From Desulfuromonas sp. (GTDB lineage: Bacteria; Desulfobacterota; Desulfuromonadia; Desulfuromonadales; Geopsychrobacteraceae): DNA of 64,000 nucleotides. Shown one piece after another: positions 44,958-53,614 of this stretch. Made by a program: the position numbers and the translations under genes. The stretch is taken from NCBI GenBank assembly GCA_002869695.1, contig PKUD01000090.1, forward strand, positions 21,146 to 85,145, in the 5' to 3' direction. Positions within the stretch are counted from its first letter, which is position 1. Each line of letters begins with the position of its first letter. The notes beneath the pieces were generated by a model, which worked only from the letters and a program-made list of their open reading frames with translations, did no database searches and was not told the DNA's origin.

Positions 44958-46739
44958 CTAATCGATAGCCATGAAGCGGCAGGCGTCGTAACAGGAGGTG
45001 CATCGGGTGCACTTCTCCAGATCGATATAGGCCACCTTGCCTTTTTCCCATTCAATAGCATCCACCGGGCAGACGCGCGGGCAGATACCGCATTTCTTAC
45101 ATTTGTCTTCGATCACCCGGAAGTGCAGCAGCGGCTTGCAGGAGTGGGACGGGCACTCCCCATCCTTGATGTGGGTCTCGTACTCATCACGGAAATAGCG
45201 GATCGTCGAAAGAACCGGGTTGGGCGCCGTCTGTCCCAGACCGCAGAGGGAACTCTTCTTGATGTCGTACGCCATATCCTGGAGCAGTTCAATATCCCCT
45301 TCCTGGCCTTTCCCTTCAGTGATCCGCTCGAGGATTTCGAGCATAATCTTCAGACCGATCCGGCAGGGGATACACTTGCCGCAGGACTCGACCCGGGTAA
45401 AGTTGAGGAAGAAGCGAGCGATATCGACCATACAGGTGGTTTCGTCCATAACGACCAGGCCACCGGAGCCCATCATCGCTCCCGCCTTGATCAGCGAATC
45501 GTAATCGACCTCGGCATCCAGGGCCTCAGCCGGCAGACAACCGCCGGAGGGGCCACCCGCCTGCACCGCCTTGAACTTGCGGTTGTTGAGAATCCCGCCG
45601 CAGACATCGTAGATGACCTCTTTCATGGTGGTGCCGGCCGGAACCTCGACCAGGCCGGTATGCTTGACCTTGCCGGTCAGGGCGAAAATCTTGGTTCCCT
45701 TGGTCCCTTCGGTACCGATCGCTGCGTACCATTCAGCGCTGTTGTAGAAGATATAGGAGACGTTGGCGAAGGTCTCAACGTTGTTAATGTTGGTCGGCTT
45801 GCCCCACAGACCGCGGACCGCCGGGAACGGAGGACGGGGACGCGACATACCGCGCTCACCCTCGATGGAGGCCATCAGGGCCGTCTCTTCACCACAGACG
45901 AAAGCTCCGGCACCGGCCTTGATACGCATGTCGAAATCAAAGCCAAGCCCCATGCAATTCTTGCCGAGAAAGCCCTTTTCGTAACAGGTATCAATCGCCT
46001 TCTGCAGACGCTTGATGGCGAGCGGGTACTCGGCACGGCAGTACACATAACCAAACTTGCAGCCGATTGCGTAGGCTGCGATCATCATCCCTTCGATCAG
46101 GCCATAGGGGTCGCCTTCAAGAACAGAGCGGTCCATGAATGCACCTGGATCGCCTTCGTCGGCGTTGCAGATCAGGTACTTGCTTTCACCGGGGGTCGCT
46201 TTACAGAAAGACCACTTGACGCCGGTCGGGAAACCACCGCCTCCCCGTCCCCGCAGTCCGGATTTCTTGACTTCTTCGATCACCTGGTCGGTGCTCATGG
46301 TCACGGCCTTCTTGATGCCGGAGAAACCTTTGTGTTCGAGGAAATCATCGAGACTTTCGGCGTCGATGGTGCCGCACCGGGAGAAGATGATCCGCTGCTG
46401 CTTCTCAAGGAACTTGCTATAGTAAGGACCGGCGAGCTTCTTTTCCACCGGCTCGCTCTGGAGCATATGCTCTTCAACGATCTGCGGAACCAGTTCCGGC
46501 GTCACAAAATCATAGGTGACCGGATCTTTGCCGGGCATGACAACATCAACCAGTACATCGTTGGCACACAAACCACGACAGCCGGTCTTCTTGATGTCAC
46601 ACCGCTTGCCGACTTTGCCCTCGACGCCCTGCTTGTCGAATTCCGCTTCGAAAGCATCGATAACACCCTGCGCCCCGGAAGCAAAGCCACCGGTGCCGGT
46701 GCAGACCAATACTTGGATATTTTCAGCTGTTTCGGCCAT
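44958..46739 (-). CDS. nuoF: NADH-quinone oxidoreductase subunit F, extended type
   Basis: A 593-residue flavoprotein that oxidises NADH. The core has GRGGGGFPTGVKW (NADH/FMN binding), CNADEGDPGAFMDR, the ESCGKCIPCRIG cluster N3 motif and SLCGLGQTAPNPV. It is longer than classical NuoF (about 430): an N-terminal thioredoxin-like 2Fe-2S domain of about 100 residues (Cys at CTGTGG and KTGCRGLC) and a C-terminal ferredoxin domain with two 4Fe-4S motifs (CKKCGICPRVCP, CTRCTSCYDAC) are added. This is the HndC/Geobacter-like form and could allow ferredoxin interaction; that is inference. Confidence 0.93.
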   Translation of the reverse strand: MAETAENIQVLVCTGTGGFASGAQGVIDAFEAEFDKQGVEGKVGKRCDIKKTGCRGLCANDVLVDVVMPGKDPVTYDFVTPELVPQIVEEHMLQSEPVEKKLAGPYYSKFLEKQQRIIFSRCGTIDAESLDDFLEHKGFSGIKKAVTMSTDQVIEEVKKSGLRGRGGGGFPTGVKWSFCKATPGESKYLICNADEGDPGAFMDRSVLEGDPYGLIEGMMIAAYAIGCKFGYVYCRAEYPLAIKRLQKAIDTCYEKGFLGKNCMGLGFDFDMRIKAGAGAFVCGEETALMASIEGERGMSRPRPPFPAVRGLWGKPTNINNVETFANVSYIFYNSAEWYAAIGTEGTKGTKIFALTGKVKHTGLVEVPAGTTMKEVIYDVCGGILNNRKFKAVQAGGPSGGCLPAEALDAEVDYDSLIKAGAMMGSGGLVVMDETTCMVDIARFFLNFTRVESCGKCIPCRIGLKIMLEILERITEGKGQEGDIELLQDMAYDIKKSSLCGLGQTAPNPVLSTIRYFRDEYETHIKDGECPSHSCKPLLHFRVIEDKCKKCGICPRVCPVDAIEWEKGKVAYIDLEKCTRCTSCYDACRFMAID

Positions 46740-46758
46740 AAAACCCTCGATCAGTTAT

Positions 46759-47256
46759 CTAACCCATTGCCTGATATTTTTTGACGACCTCTTGCGTCTT
46801 CTGGACAGTAATACTGCCATAAGTCGCATCGTTCACCATGATGACCGGAGCCATGCCGCAGGCCCCGATACAGGCCACATATTCTGCAGTAAACAGAAGA
46901 TCTTCGGTCGTTTCCGCATGGCCGACACCAAGCTGTTCCTTGATGGTATCGCCGATCCGGCCGGCACCCTTGACGTGACAGGCGGTCCCCATGCAGACCC
47001 GGATAATATATTTGCCGCGCGGTTCCAGGTGAAACTGTGCGTAAAATGTCAGAACACCGTAAATCTGGCTGGCATAGACATTCAACCGCTCGGCGGTCAG
47101 ATGGACCGTTTCCTCGGGAATATATCCGTAAGCTTCCTGAATTTCCTGCAACACCGGCATCAAAGCACCGTGCATATCCTGGTACTTGTCGATGACTTCG
47201 TTGGCTGCGGTCAGGTCAATTTCTTCTTCCTGGACCTGCTGGGCGGTTTCAGTCAT
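46759..47256 (-). CDS. nuoE: NADH-quinone oxidoreductase subunit E
   Basis: A 165-residue thioredoxin-like subunit with the 2Fe-2S cluster N1a. Ligands C88 and C93 (VCMGTACHVKG) and C129 and C133 (CIGACGMAP) are complete. It partners NuoF in the NADH-oxidising module. Gene order E-F-G is standard; nuoF starts 19 bases later. Confidence 0.95.
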   Translation of the reverse strand: MTETAQQVQEEEIDLTAANEVIDKYQDMHGALMPVLQEIQEAYGYIPEETVHLTAERLNVYASQIYGVLTFYAQFHLEPRGKYIIRVCMGTACHVKGAGRIGDTIKEQLGVGHAETTEDLLFTAEYVACIGACGMAPVIMVNDATYGSITVQKTQEVVKKYQAMG

Positions 47257-47283
47257 GGTGTCCTCTTCTACCTGCCTAAAAAG

Positions 47284-48462
47284 TTAACGGTCGATTTCGC
47301 CGAGAACGATATCAAGGGTACCGATAATGGCAATAACGTCGGCCAGCAAAAGTCCTTCAACCATCTGCGGCAGTGCCTGCAGGTTGACGAAGGAAGGCGG
47401 ACGGATCTTCATCCGGTAGGGCATCGGAGAACCATCGGAAACAATGTAGTAACCCAGCTCACCTTTGGGCGCCTCAATACCGACATAGACCTCCCCCGGT
47501 TCGACCTCAAAGCCTTCGGTGATGATCTTGAAGTGGTGAATCAGACCCTCGATCGTGTTGACCACGTCTTCCTTGGCCGGCGGGACAATTTTCGGACAGT
47601 CCGCGTGGACCGGTCCTGGCTTCAGGCGGTCCAGCGCCTGATTGATAATCCGGCAGCACTGGCGCATCTCGTCGAGACGGGCCTTGTAGCTGGCGAAAGT
47701 ATCACCCTCGGTGCGCACCGGGATGTCGAAATCGTAAGTTTCATAACCGCAGTAAGGTGCGTCACGGCGCAGATCCCAGTCAACCCCGGAAGCACGCAGG
47801 GAGGGTCCGGTCAGGCCGATATCGATGGCATCTTCGGCGGTGATAACGCCAACACCCATGGTCCGTTTCTGCCAGATCTTGTTGCCCGTCAGCAGACCCT
47901 CATACATATCGACAAGATCGGGCATCGCGGCAGAAAACTCTCGGATGTCCTGCTCTACGCCATCAGGGAAATCTTCGGTCACGCCACCAATGCGGATGTA
48001 GTTTGAGGTCATCCGGGCTCCAGCGACCTTTTCGTAAATATCGGTGATCACTTCGCGCTCTCGGAACGCATAAAGGAAAACCGTCATAGCACCGATATCC
48101 AAAGCGTGGGTCGCCAGCCAGACCAGGTGACTCTTCAGCCGGGTCAGCTCAGCCATGATCACGCGGATGACATTGGCCCGCTCCGGAATCTTATCAGTGA
48201 TCCCAAGCAGCTTCTCCACCGCAAGACAGTAGCCGAGGTTATTGCTCATCGGCGCCAGATAGTCGAGACGGTCAGTCAGCGGGATAATCTGGTTATAGGT
48301 GCGATGCTCGGAAAGCTTCTCGGTACCGCGATGGAGGAAACCGATGTGCGGGGTTGCCTTCTGTACCACCTCGCCATCCAACTCCAGGATCAGCTGCAAC
48401 ACACCGTGAGTCGAGGGGTGCTGAGGTCCCATATTGATGGTCATCTTTTCGCTCAATGCCAT
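47284..48462 (-). CDS. nuoD: NADH-quinone oxidoreductase subunit D
   Basis: A 392-residue 49-kDa homologue that forms the quinone site with NuoB and NuoH. The N-terminus NMGPQHPSTHGVLQLILEL carries the conserved quinone-site His; PHIGFLHRGTEKL, the DYLAPMSNNLGY loop and IGGVTEDFPDG are typical, and the protein ends with the conserved GTLDIVLGEIDR. NuoC and NuoD are separate genes here, unlike the fused E. coli form. Confidence 0.96.
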   Translation of the reverse strand: MALSEKMTINMGPQHPSTHGVLQLILELDGEVVQKATPHIGFLHRGTEKLSEHRTYNQIIPLTDRLDYLAPMSNNLGYCLAVEKLLGITDKIPERANVIRVIMAELTRLKSHLVWLATHALDIGAMTVFLYAFREREVITDIYEKVAGARMTSNYIRIGGVTEDFPDGVEQDIREFSAAMPDLVDMYEGLLTGNKIWQKRTMGVGVITAEDAIDIGLTGPSLRASGVDWDLRRDAPYCGYETYDFDIPVRTEGDTFASYKARLDEMRQCCRIINQALDRLKPGPVHADCPKIVPPAKEDVVNTIEGLIHHFKIITEGFEVEPGEVYVGIEAPKGELGYYIVSDGSPMPYRMKIRPPSFVNLQALPQMVEGLLLADVIAIIGTLDIVLGEIDR

Positions 48463-48511
48463 TTTATGCCTCGTCCGTTTAAGGAATTTATCTCAATCGT
48501 TCAGATATTTA

Positions 48512-49003
48512 TCAGGAAAGTCGACCCTGGTAAGGCTCACGATCGGGGCCCTGTACCGGATAGTCCTTGCGCAATGGGTGCCCTTCCCAATCGGCCGCCA
48601 TCAGAATCCGCCGCAGGTCGGGGTGGTTGTTGAAACTGATCCCCATCAGGTCCCAGCACTCGCGCTCAGGCCAGTTGGCAGTCGACCAGACGCCACTGAC
48701 CGTATCGACATTGGCGTTCTTTTCATCAACCGCCACTTTCACCCGCAGGCGTTTCTTGGTGGTGATGTTGTACAGGTTATAGACCACCATGAAGCGGGGC
48801 TCTTGTCCGAGATAGTCAACACCGCACAGGTCGCAGAGGAAATTGTAGCCACACTCATCCCTGAGGAACGTACAGATTTCGACGATACGGCTCTTCTCCA
48901 CCGTGACGGTCAGCTCACCGCGGAACTCAGCGACATCCTGCACATCCGAAGAGAATCTTGATTTCAGTTTTTCAACACTTGCTTGATCGCACATTGTGTT
49001 CAT
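48512..49003 (-). CDS. nuoC: NADH-quinone oxidoreductase subunit C
   Basis: A 163-residue 30-kDa homologue of the peripheral arm. The signature ERECWDLMGISFNNHPDLRR (about 112-131) followed by ILMAADWEGHPLRKDYP is complete. It lacks redox centres and scaffolds NuoD and NuoB. nuoD begins 49 bases later. Confidence 0.95.
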   Translation of the reverse strand: MNTMCDQASVEKLKSRFSSDVQDVAEFRGELTVTVEKSRIVEICTFLRDECGYNFLCDLCGVDYLGQEPRFMVVYNLYNITTKKRLRVKVAVDEKNANVDTVSGVWSTANWPERECWDLMGISFNNHPDLRRILMAADWEGHPLRKDYPVQGPDREPYQGRLS

Positions 49004-49027
49004 CCCTGTATCTATAAGTGTCGGGCG

Positions 49028-49543
49028 TTATGCCTCTTTGACCACGTCACCAATACCGATGGCAGCGCCGAAGGTATTCCGCTCCGCCATAATCTTCTCC
49101 TGCAGCTTCATCAGACCGTACAGGAGACCTTCCGGGCGGGGCGGGCAGCCGGGGATATAGACGTCAACCGGCAATTCTTCGTCGATTCCCTGAAGAACGC
49201 TGTAAGTATCGAAAACCCCGCCGGATGAGGCACAGGCTCCCATTGCAATCACATATTTGGGCTCGGGCATCTGCTCGTAGACGGTCTTGATGACGGGCAG
49301 CATCTTCTTGGTCACCGTACCGGCAATGATGATGACATCAGCCTGGCGCGGAGACGCACGGAACAGCACACCCATGCGGTCAAGGTCGAAGCGGGCAGCA
49401 CCGGTCGCCATCATCTCGATCGCACAGCAGGCCAGACCGAACGTCATCGGCCAGAGCGACTTGGCCCGTGACCAGTTGACCAGCTTGTCGAGACTCGTTG
49501 TAAAAAACCCGTTACCGAGGGTTTGGTTCTGCTCTACTCCCAT
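49028..49543 (-). CDS. nuoB: NADH-quinone oxidoreductase subunit B
   Basis: A 171-residue subunit carrying the terminal cluster N2. The four ligands are the tandem C39-C40 ([10 protein letters not shown]), C104 (MGACASSGG) and C133 ([10 protein letters not shown]). The frame extends to 49564, but ATG 49543 ([10 protein letters not shown]) has AAGGAG eight bases upstream and fits the family. It overlaps the end of nuoA by 10 bases, so the two are coupled. Confidence 0.95.
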   Translation of the reverse strand: MGVEQNQTLGNGFFTTSLDKLVNWSRAKSLWPMTFGLACCAIEMMATGAARFDLDRMGVLFRASPRQADVIIIAGTVTKKMLPVIKTVYEQMPEPKYVIAMGACASSGGVFDTYSVLQGIDEELPVDVYIPGCPPRPEGLLYGLMKLQEKIMAERNTFGAAIGIGDVVKEA

Positions 49544-49890
49544 TCCAGAGCTCCTTTTTTCCATACATAGATATAGCCGACCAGGAGGATAACAATGAAC
49601 ACTCCCATCTCGATAAAACCGAACATCCCCAGCCGCTTGAACATGACTGCCCAGGGATAAAGGAAGACCGCCTCAATATCGAACAAGATAAAGAGCATGG
49701 CGATGATATAGAACTTGATCGAGAACCGCTCCCGGGCAGTACCGATCAGCGGCATGCCACATTCATAGGGTGCCAGTTTGACTGCACTCGGTTTCTTCAC
49801 CCCGATCAGTCCGGACAGAACCACCGAACCGATGGCAAATGCAACGGCGATACCGATGAGGACCAGTATCGGTAAATAGTTATCAAGCAT
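49534..49890 (-). CDS. nuoA: NADH-quinone oxidoreductase subunit A
   Basis: A 118-residue membrane subunit (ND3 homologue) with three helices. The conserved Cys loop between helices 1 and 2 reads [11 protein letters not shown] (about residues 41-51), and the second helix begins [21 protein letters not shown]. It is the first gene of the nuo operon; AAGGAGCGGG lies upstream of ATG 49890. Confidence 0.95.
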   Translation of the reverse strand: MLDNYLPILVLIGIAVAFAIGSVVLSGLIGVKKPSAVKLAPYECGMPLIGTARERFSIKFYIIAMLFILFDIEAVFLYPWAVMFKRLGMFGFIEMGVFIVILLVGYIYVWKKGALEWE

Positions 49891-50280
49891 AAGAACCCGC
49901 TCCTTCCAATGAAGAATGTCACTTTGCGGACGCAGACGGACCTTTACCGTTTACGCCACAGCGTGTCGAAAATTAGGCTATTTGGACCCGATATGTCAAG
50001 GAAAAAATACAGTATACTGTATGCAATCCGGGGAGGTCATAACAACGGTTTAAGTGCCCTTTATTCAAAAGGTTTTACTTCCTGAATTATTGATTTGAGT
50101 TCCCTTTTGGCATCTTAAATTGTGCCGAATTGGGGCACTTGTGAAATCAAACGATGTTTTCTTTTTGCAGATATTTTCTCAAGCCGGGCATGGGAAAATA
50201 ACGCTGCGGGCTGATCAACCAGACAGGTCAGCAATCAACAGATGGCCGAACCAGGAGACCTCGGCAGATGGGGTCCGGGT
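49891..50280. other. Intergenic region upstream of nuoA with promoter elements and a palindrome
   Basis: The 390 bases separate nuoA from the end of hslO. On the minus strand TTGACA (49999-49994) is a -35 candidate with only a weak -10 (CTAATT or TAATTT near 49970-49976). Just upstream is the perfect 16-bp palindrome ATACAGTATACTGTAT (50007-50022). The rest (50023-50280) shows no gene. Confidence 0.5.
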
Positions 50281-51195
50281 TCATTCAATGCGGTCCAGCA
50301 GCTCCTGCAGCTCCCGTGCGTCAAAATCGTAGACCTCCCTGCAGTATTCACAGGTGACCTGCGCCCGCTCCTGCTCCTGCAGCAGGGTCTGCAGTTCCTG
50401 CCGGCCGAGCCCAACCAGCATTTCTTCAATCTGTCGTCTATTGCATGGACAATAGAATTGCAGCGGAATTTCCTGCTGCACGGCGAAAGGGACCCCGTGG
50501 AAAAGCTCGGCCAGGATATCATCGGCTCTTTTTCCCTGCCTGATCTGGGTCGTACTCGGTGGCATCCGCCGCAACTGTGCCTCGAGGCCTGCTATCTGGT
50601 GGATGTCCCCGGGGGGCAGAGCCTGGACAATAAAACCACCGGCAGCCGCCACCGACCCGTCGGCCGCCAGTTCCACCCCCAGCGCCACCGACGAAGGAAC
50701 CTGTTCCGATGTGGTCAGATAATAAGCCAGGTCATCGCCGATCTCGCTGCTCTGCAACTGGACCATGCTACGATAAGGCTCCTTCAGGCCAAGATCCTTC
50801 CAGACGTGGAGAAATCCTGCCCGGCCGATCGCACCGGCGACATCGAAACGGTCCTCCCGCGGCGGCAGGTTTGCCTGCGGTTGCCGGACCGAGCCCCTGA
50901 CCCGGCCATTCGCATCGGTTTCGACGCTCAACTTGCCGAGGGGACCGTTCCCTTCGACAACCAAGGCAAGCCGCTGGGCACCTTTGAGCAGACAGCCCAT
51001 AAGCGCGCCCCCGGTCACCAGCCGACCGAGAGCGACCGTCGCTGTCAGGTCGGTCTGCTGCCTCCGGCAGACCTCGTTTACCAACTCGGTGGTGTCCGCC
51101 GCCATAGCACGAAAGTTACCATCCTCAGACACAATCCGGACCAGATGGTCCCCTGTTTTTTCGCGTGCGCGATCTGTCTCCTGGGCGCTACTCAT
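50281..51195 (-). CDS. hslO: Redox-regulated chaperone Hsp33
   Basis: A 304-residue cytoplasmic holdase chaperone activated when its zinc site is oxidised. The zinc cysteines are C249-x-C251 (CPCNRR) and C282-xx-C285 (CEYC), the canonical CxC...CxxC switch. The N-terminal substrate-binding domain contains ALGRLVTGGALMG and the QALPPGD segment. Its ATG at 51195 overlaps by 8 bases the end of the upstream AhpD-like frame, so the pair is probably translated together; both products are redox-active thiol proteins. Confidence 0.95.
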   Translation of the reverse strand: MSSAQETDRAREKTGDHLVRIVSEDGNFRAMAADTTELVNEVCRRQQTDLTATVALGRLVTGGALMGCLLKGAQRLALVVEGNGPLGKLSVETDANGRVRGSVRQPQANLPPREDRFDVAGAIGRAGFLHVWKDLGLKEPYRSMVQLQSSEIGDDLAYYLTTSEQVPSSVALGVELAADGSVAAAGGFIVQALPPGDIHQIAGLEAQLRRMPPSTTQIRQGKRADDILAELFHGVPFAVQQEIPLQFYCPCNRRQIEEMLVGLGRQELQTLLQEQERAQVTCEYCREVYDFDARELQELLDRIE

Positions 51196-51460
51196 TCTTC
51201 AGCCGGTCCTCCGTATCGCGCATCTGCGAGTTGATCCGCCCGGCGGAGACGGCCATGAACAGACCCTGTACCGCACCGATCTCAGCTTCGCTGACCTGCT
51301 CCGCCCTGGCAACGCCAAGGTAGTGGGCCGTTCAGGGCTCACAGCCGACAGCCAGAGACGCTGCCAGGCCGACCAGGGTCCGGGTTTTGTCATCGAGGGC
51401 GGAATCGCGCATTGCGTCGTAGAAATTACGGAAAGCCTGTCCATGTTCCGGTGTCAGCAT
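51188..51460 (-). CDS. AhpD-like (carboxymuconolactone decarboxylase family) probable selenoprotein
   Basis: A 90-codon frame with one in-frame UGA at codon 43 (51334-51332). Around it the frame reads GLAASLAVGC-E-P-UGA-TAHYLGVA, so the UGA replaces the second Cys of the AhpD-type CxxC redox motif, giving C40-x-x-U43. Coding continues normally for 47 more codons (RAEQVSEAEIGAVQGLFMAV) to UAG. A hairpin of the bacterial SECIS type follows: CCTTGGC (51320-51314), loop GTT (51313-51311), GCCAGGG (51310-51304), with the loop 18 bases after the UGA. ATG 51460 has GGAGGAG five bases upstream. The gene lies between an ABC-2 permease and hslO. Alternatives are a nonsense mutation or sequence error; the conserved motif and hairpin favour selenocysteine. 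Confidence 0.8.
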
Positions 51461-51493
51461 CTTTTCTCCTCCGAGGAGCTCAGGGTAAACTGC

Positions 51494-52288
51494 TCAGCTG
51501 CGCAAACGATACCCCCGGCCGATCAGCCAAGCCGCCCACAGGAATAAACCCAGGGCCATCCCCCCGCTAACCATGAAGGCGGTCAGAAATTCGATATCCC
51601 CAACCCCGAGGATGGCATGGCGAAAACCATCAATCAGGTAGAGCAACGGGTTCAAAAGGGACAGCTTGGCCCAGAACGGCGGCAGGATCGAAATCGGGTA
51701 GAAGACGCCCCCCAAATAGATGAGCGGCAACAGCAGAAAATTGCTGTACATCGACAGAGTGTCAAAATTATGCGCATAGATTGCCGCGATCAATCCGAAC
51801 TGGGCAAACAGGAAGCTGGCCACGACCGCCATCAGAATGGCCAGCAGTGGAGCGTCCCAGGGCAGTCCGGCGAACAGGGTTGAAATCAGCCAGACCACGG
51901 TCCCGACCAGCAGGCCGCGCAGCATAGACGCCAGGGTGTAGGCCAGGATAAACTGGGGCGGGCTGAGCGGTGCCACCAGCAGGTCGACGATCCCTCCCAG
52001 GTAACGCAGCATGAACAGCGAAGAAGAACTGTTGGCAAAGGAATTGTTGATCACTCCCATCAGAATCAAGCCGGGAATGACGAACTGGGCGTAGCTGAAC
52101 CCTTCCATGACGCTCAGACGCTCACCCAGCGTTGCACCGAAGACGAACAGGTAGAGAGACGCGGTGATAATCGGCGTCAGCAGTGTCTGGGAAGACACGC
52201 GCCAGAAACGGAGAACCTCCCTGCGGAGCAGGGTCCAGAATGGCAACCAGCTATGGAAATTTCCCTGTTGATAGTCTTTAGGATACAT
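51494..52288 (-). CDS. ABC-2 type transporter permease
   Basis: A 264-residue membrane protein with six helices and the ABC-2 signature region (LLPLIYLGGVFYPISILPPF, about 192-211, followed by NPLLYLIDGFRHAILG). It pairs with the ATPase gene directly upstream, whose stop codon it overlaps. The pair resembles YadGH/NodIJ-type exporters; substrate unknown. Start ATG 52288 (MYPKDYQ) is preferred; a longer frame begins at 52315. Confidence 0.85.
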   Translation of the reverse strand: MYPKDYQQGNFHSWLPFWTLLRREVLRFWRVSSQTLLTPIITASLYLFVFGATLGERLSVMEGFSYAQFVIPGLILMGVINNSFANSSSSLFMLRYLGGIVDLLVAPLSPPQFILAYTLASMLRGLLVGTVVWLISTLFAGLPWDAPLLAILMAVVASFLFAQFGLIAAIYAHNFDTLSMYSNFLLLPLIYLGGVFYPISILPPFWAKLSLLNPLLYLIDGFRHAILGVGDIEFLTAFMVSGGMALGLFLWAAWLIGRGYRLRS

Positions 52289-53219
52289 CGCTATTTTTCC
52301 GCCGGTGTTCATCAATCCCGGTCAGTTGCAGAAAAACCTCTTCCAGACGACTCTGCTGCGTCTCCATGTCGCGGATCGACAGGCCCAGGCCGCACAGCTC
52401 CCGCAGCAGGGCACCCGTGGTGCCGTCCACCGGCAGGTTCAGCAGCAGTTCCCGACCTTCAGCTTCCAGCACGGGCTGGTAATGTGCGAGCTGCTCCGGA
52501 GGATCCGTCAGCGGCCGGTCCAGCCAGAGACGCACCCGTCGCCGGGACAGGCGTCTGACCAGCTCCCGGGTCGGTTCCAGAGCAATCAGCTTGCCGTGAT
52601 TCATGATCGCGATCCGGTCACACATCTGCTCCGCTTCCTCCAGATAATGCGTGGTCAGCAGAATTGTCGTCCCCTGGGCATTGATCTCACGGACAAAATC
52701 CCAGAGCCCGTGGCGCAGTTCGACGTCAACACCGGCGGTCGGCTCATCCAGGATCAGCAGGTGCGGTCGATGGATCATTGCCTTGGCAATCATGAAGCGG
52801 CGCTTGAGTCCACCGGAGAGCTTGATCATCACCTTGTGCAGGTGCGGGGCGAGCCCGAGACGCTCGATCAACATCTGCCGCCAGGCCGGATCATCCTTGA
52901 CCCCGTAATAGCCTGCGTGCAGCTTAAGCGCTTGGTCTACGGTGAAAAAATTGTCGATGACGATCTCCTGGTGGACAACCCCCAGCATCCGGCGGGTCAG
53001 ACGATAGTCGCGACGGGTATCATAGCCATAAGCCTGGATAGATCCGGAGCCGATCCGGGTCACCCCGGCAATCATATTGATCGTGGTGCTTTTCCCCGCT
53101 CCGTTCGGCCCGAGCAAACCAAATATTTCCCCCTGCCGGATCGCAAAACTCACCCCGTCCACTGCGGCGACACCGGCAAAAGACTTGCATAAATTTTCAA
53201 TGTTTAAGGCAATTTTCAT
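52278..53219 (-). CDS. ABC transporter ATP-binding protein (YadG/NodI-like)
   Basis: A 313-residue ATPase. Walker A GPNGAGKST (about residues 38-46), signature LSGGLKRRFMIAKAM, Walker B LLILDEPTAGVD and switch His LLTTHYLEEAEQM are intact. The C-terminal third is the DRA/multidrug-type extension. It forms an exporter with the permease overlapping its 3' end (11 bases). The start may be ATG 53219 (MKIALNIENL) or 53234. Confidence 0.88.
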   Translation of the reverse strand: MKIALNIENLCKSFAGVAAVDGVSFAIRQGEIFGLLGPNGAGKSTTINMIAGVTRIGSGSIQAYGYDTRRDYRLTRRMLGVVHQEIVIDNFFTVDQALKLHAGYYGVKDDPAWRQMLIERLGLAPHLHKVMIKLSGGLKRRFMIAKAMIHRPHLLILDEPTAGVDVELRHGLWDFVREINAQGTTILLTTHYLEEAEQMCDRIAIMNHGKLIALEPTRELVRRLSRRRVRLWLDRPLTDPPEQLAHYQPVLEAEGRELLLNLPVDGTTGALLRELCGLGLSIRDMETQQSRLEEVFLQLTGIDEHRRKNSDVS

Positions 53220-53351
53220 CAGGCGACTATACAACTTGAACTCTGTGCTGACAAGATGTCAAAACTGGACATTTGGCGAAAGTCGGGTTAATTGTTGTAA
53301 ATGACGAAAAAATGTGCGGAGCGCCCCTCCGCCCTGCGACGAGGAGCCCCT

Positions 53352-53573
53352 GTGCAGACCTTTGACCTTGAGGATCATGAGTACATCGAGCTGAATAGCC
53401 TACTGAAGCTGACCGGCCTCTGTTCGAGTGGAGGCATCGCCAAACTGCTGATAGCTGACGGACTGGTCACCGTTGATGAGCAGATTGAACGACGCAAGCG
53501 CTGCAAAGTTCGCGCTGGCCAGACCGTCAGCTATGATGGTCGAAAAATTCAGGTTGTTCGCCAGGAGAATTGA
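53352..53573 (+). CDS. S4-domain RNA-binding protein (YbcJ-like)
   Basis: A 73-residue protein consisting mostly of an S4 RNA-binding fold: YIELNSLLKLTGLCSSGGIA, then LLIADGLVTVDEQIERRKRC and the closing VRAGQTVSYDGRKIQVV. This matches the small YbcJ family thought to act on RNA or ribosomes. The start is GTG 53352 with GAGGAG at 53341-53346; longer frames to 53301 have no support. It overlaps the frame of the next gene upstream region by four bases only if that gene uses its longer start. Confidence 0.8.
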   Translation: MQTFDLEDHEYIELNSLLKLTGLCSSGGIAKLLIADGLVTVDEQIERRKRCKVRAGQTVSYDGRKIQVVRQEN

Positions 53574-53614
53574 ATTCCATTCAAAAGTTCACCAGAGAAC
53601 AGGGGGAAGGGCAG

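Noticed and set aside
42522..46784. A 1420-codon plus-strand open frame opposite nuoG and nuoF
   Set aside because: It is antisense to two genes with complete iron-sulfur motifs, has no recognisable domain, and spans the nuoF-nuoG junction. Long antisense frames arise from codon bias.
51199..51444. An uninterrupted 81-codon minus frame in the AhpD-like region
   Set aside because: It is out of frame with the ribosome binding site and gives an Arg/Ser/Pro-rich product typical of a shadow; the interrupted frame fits the AhpD family.
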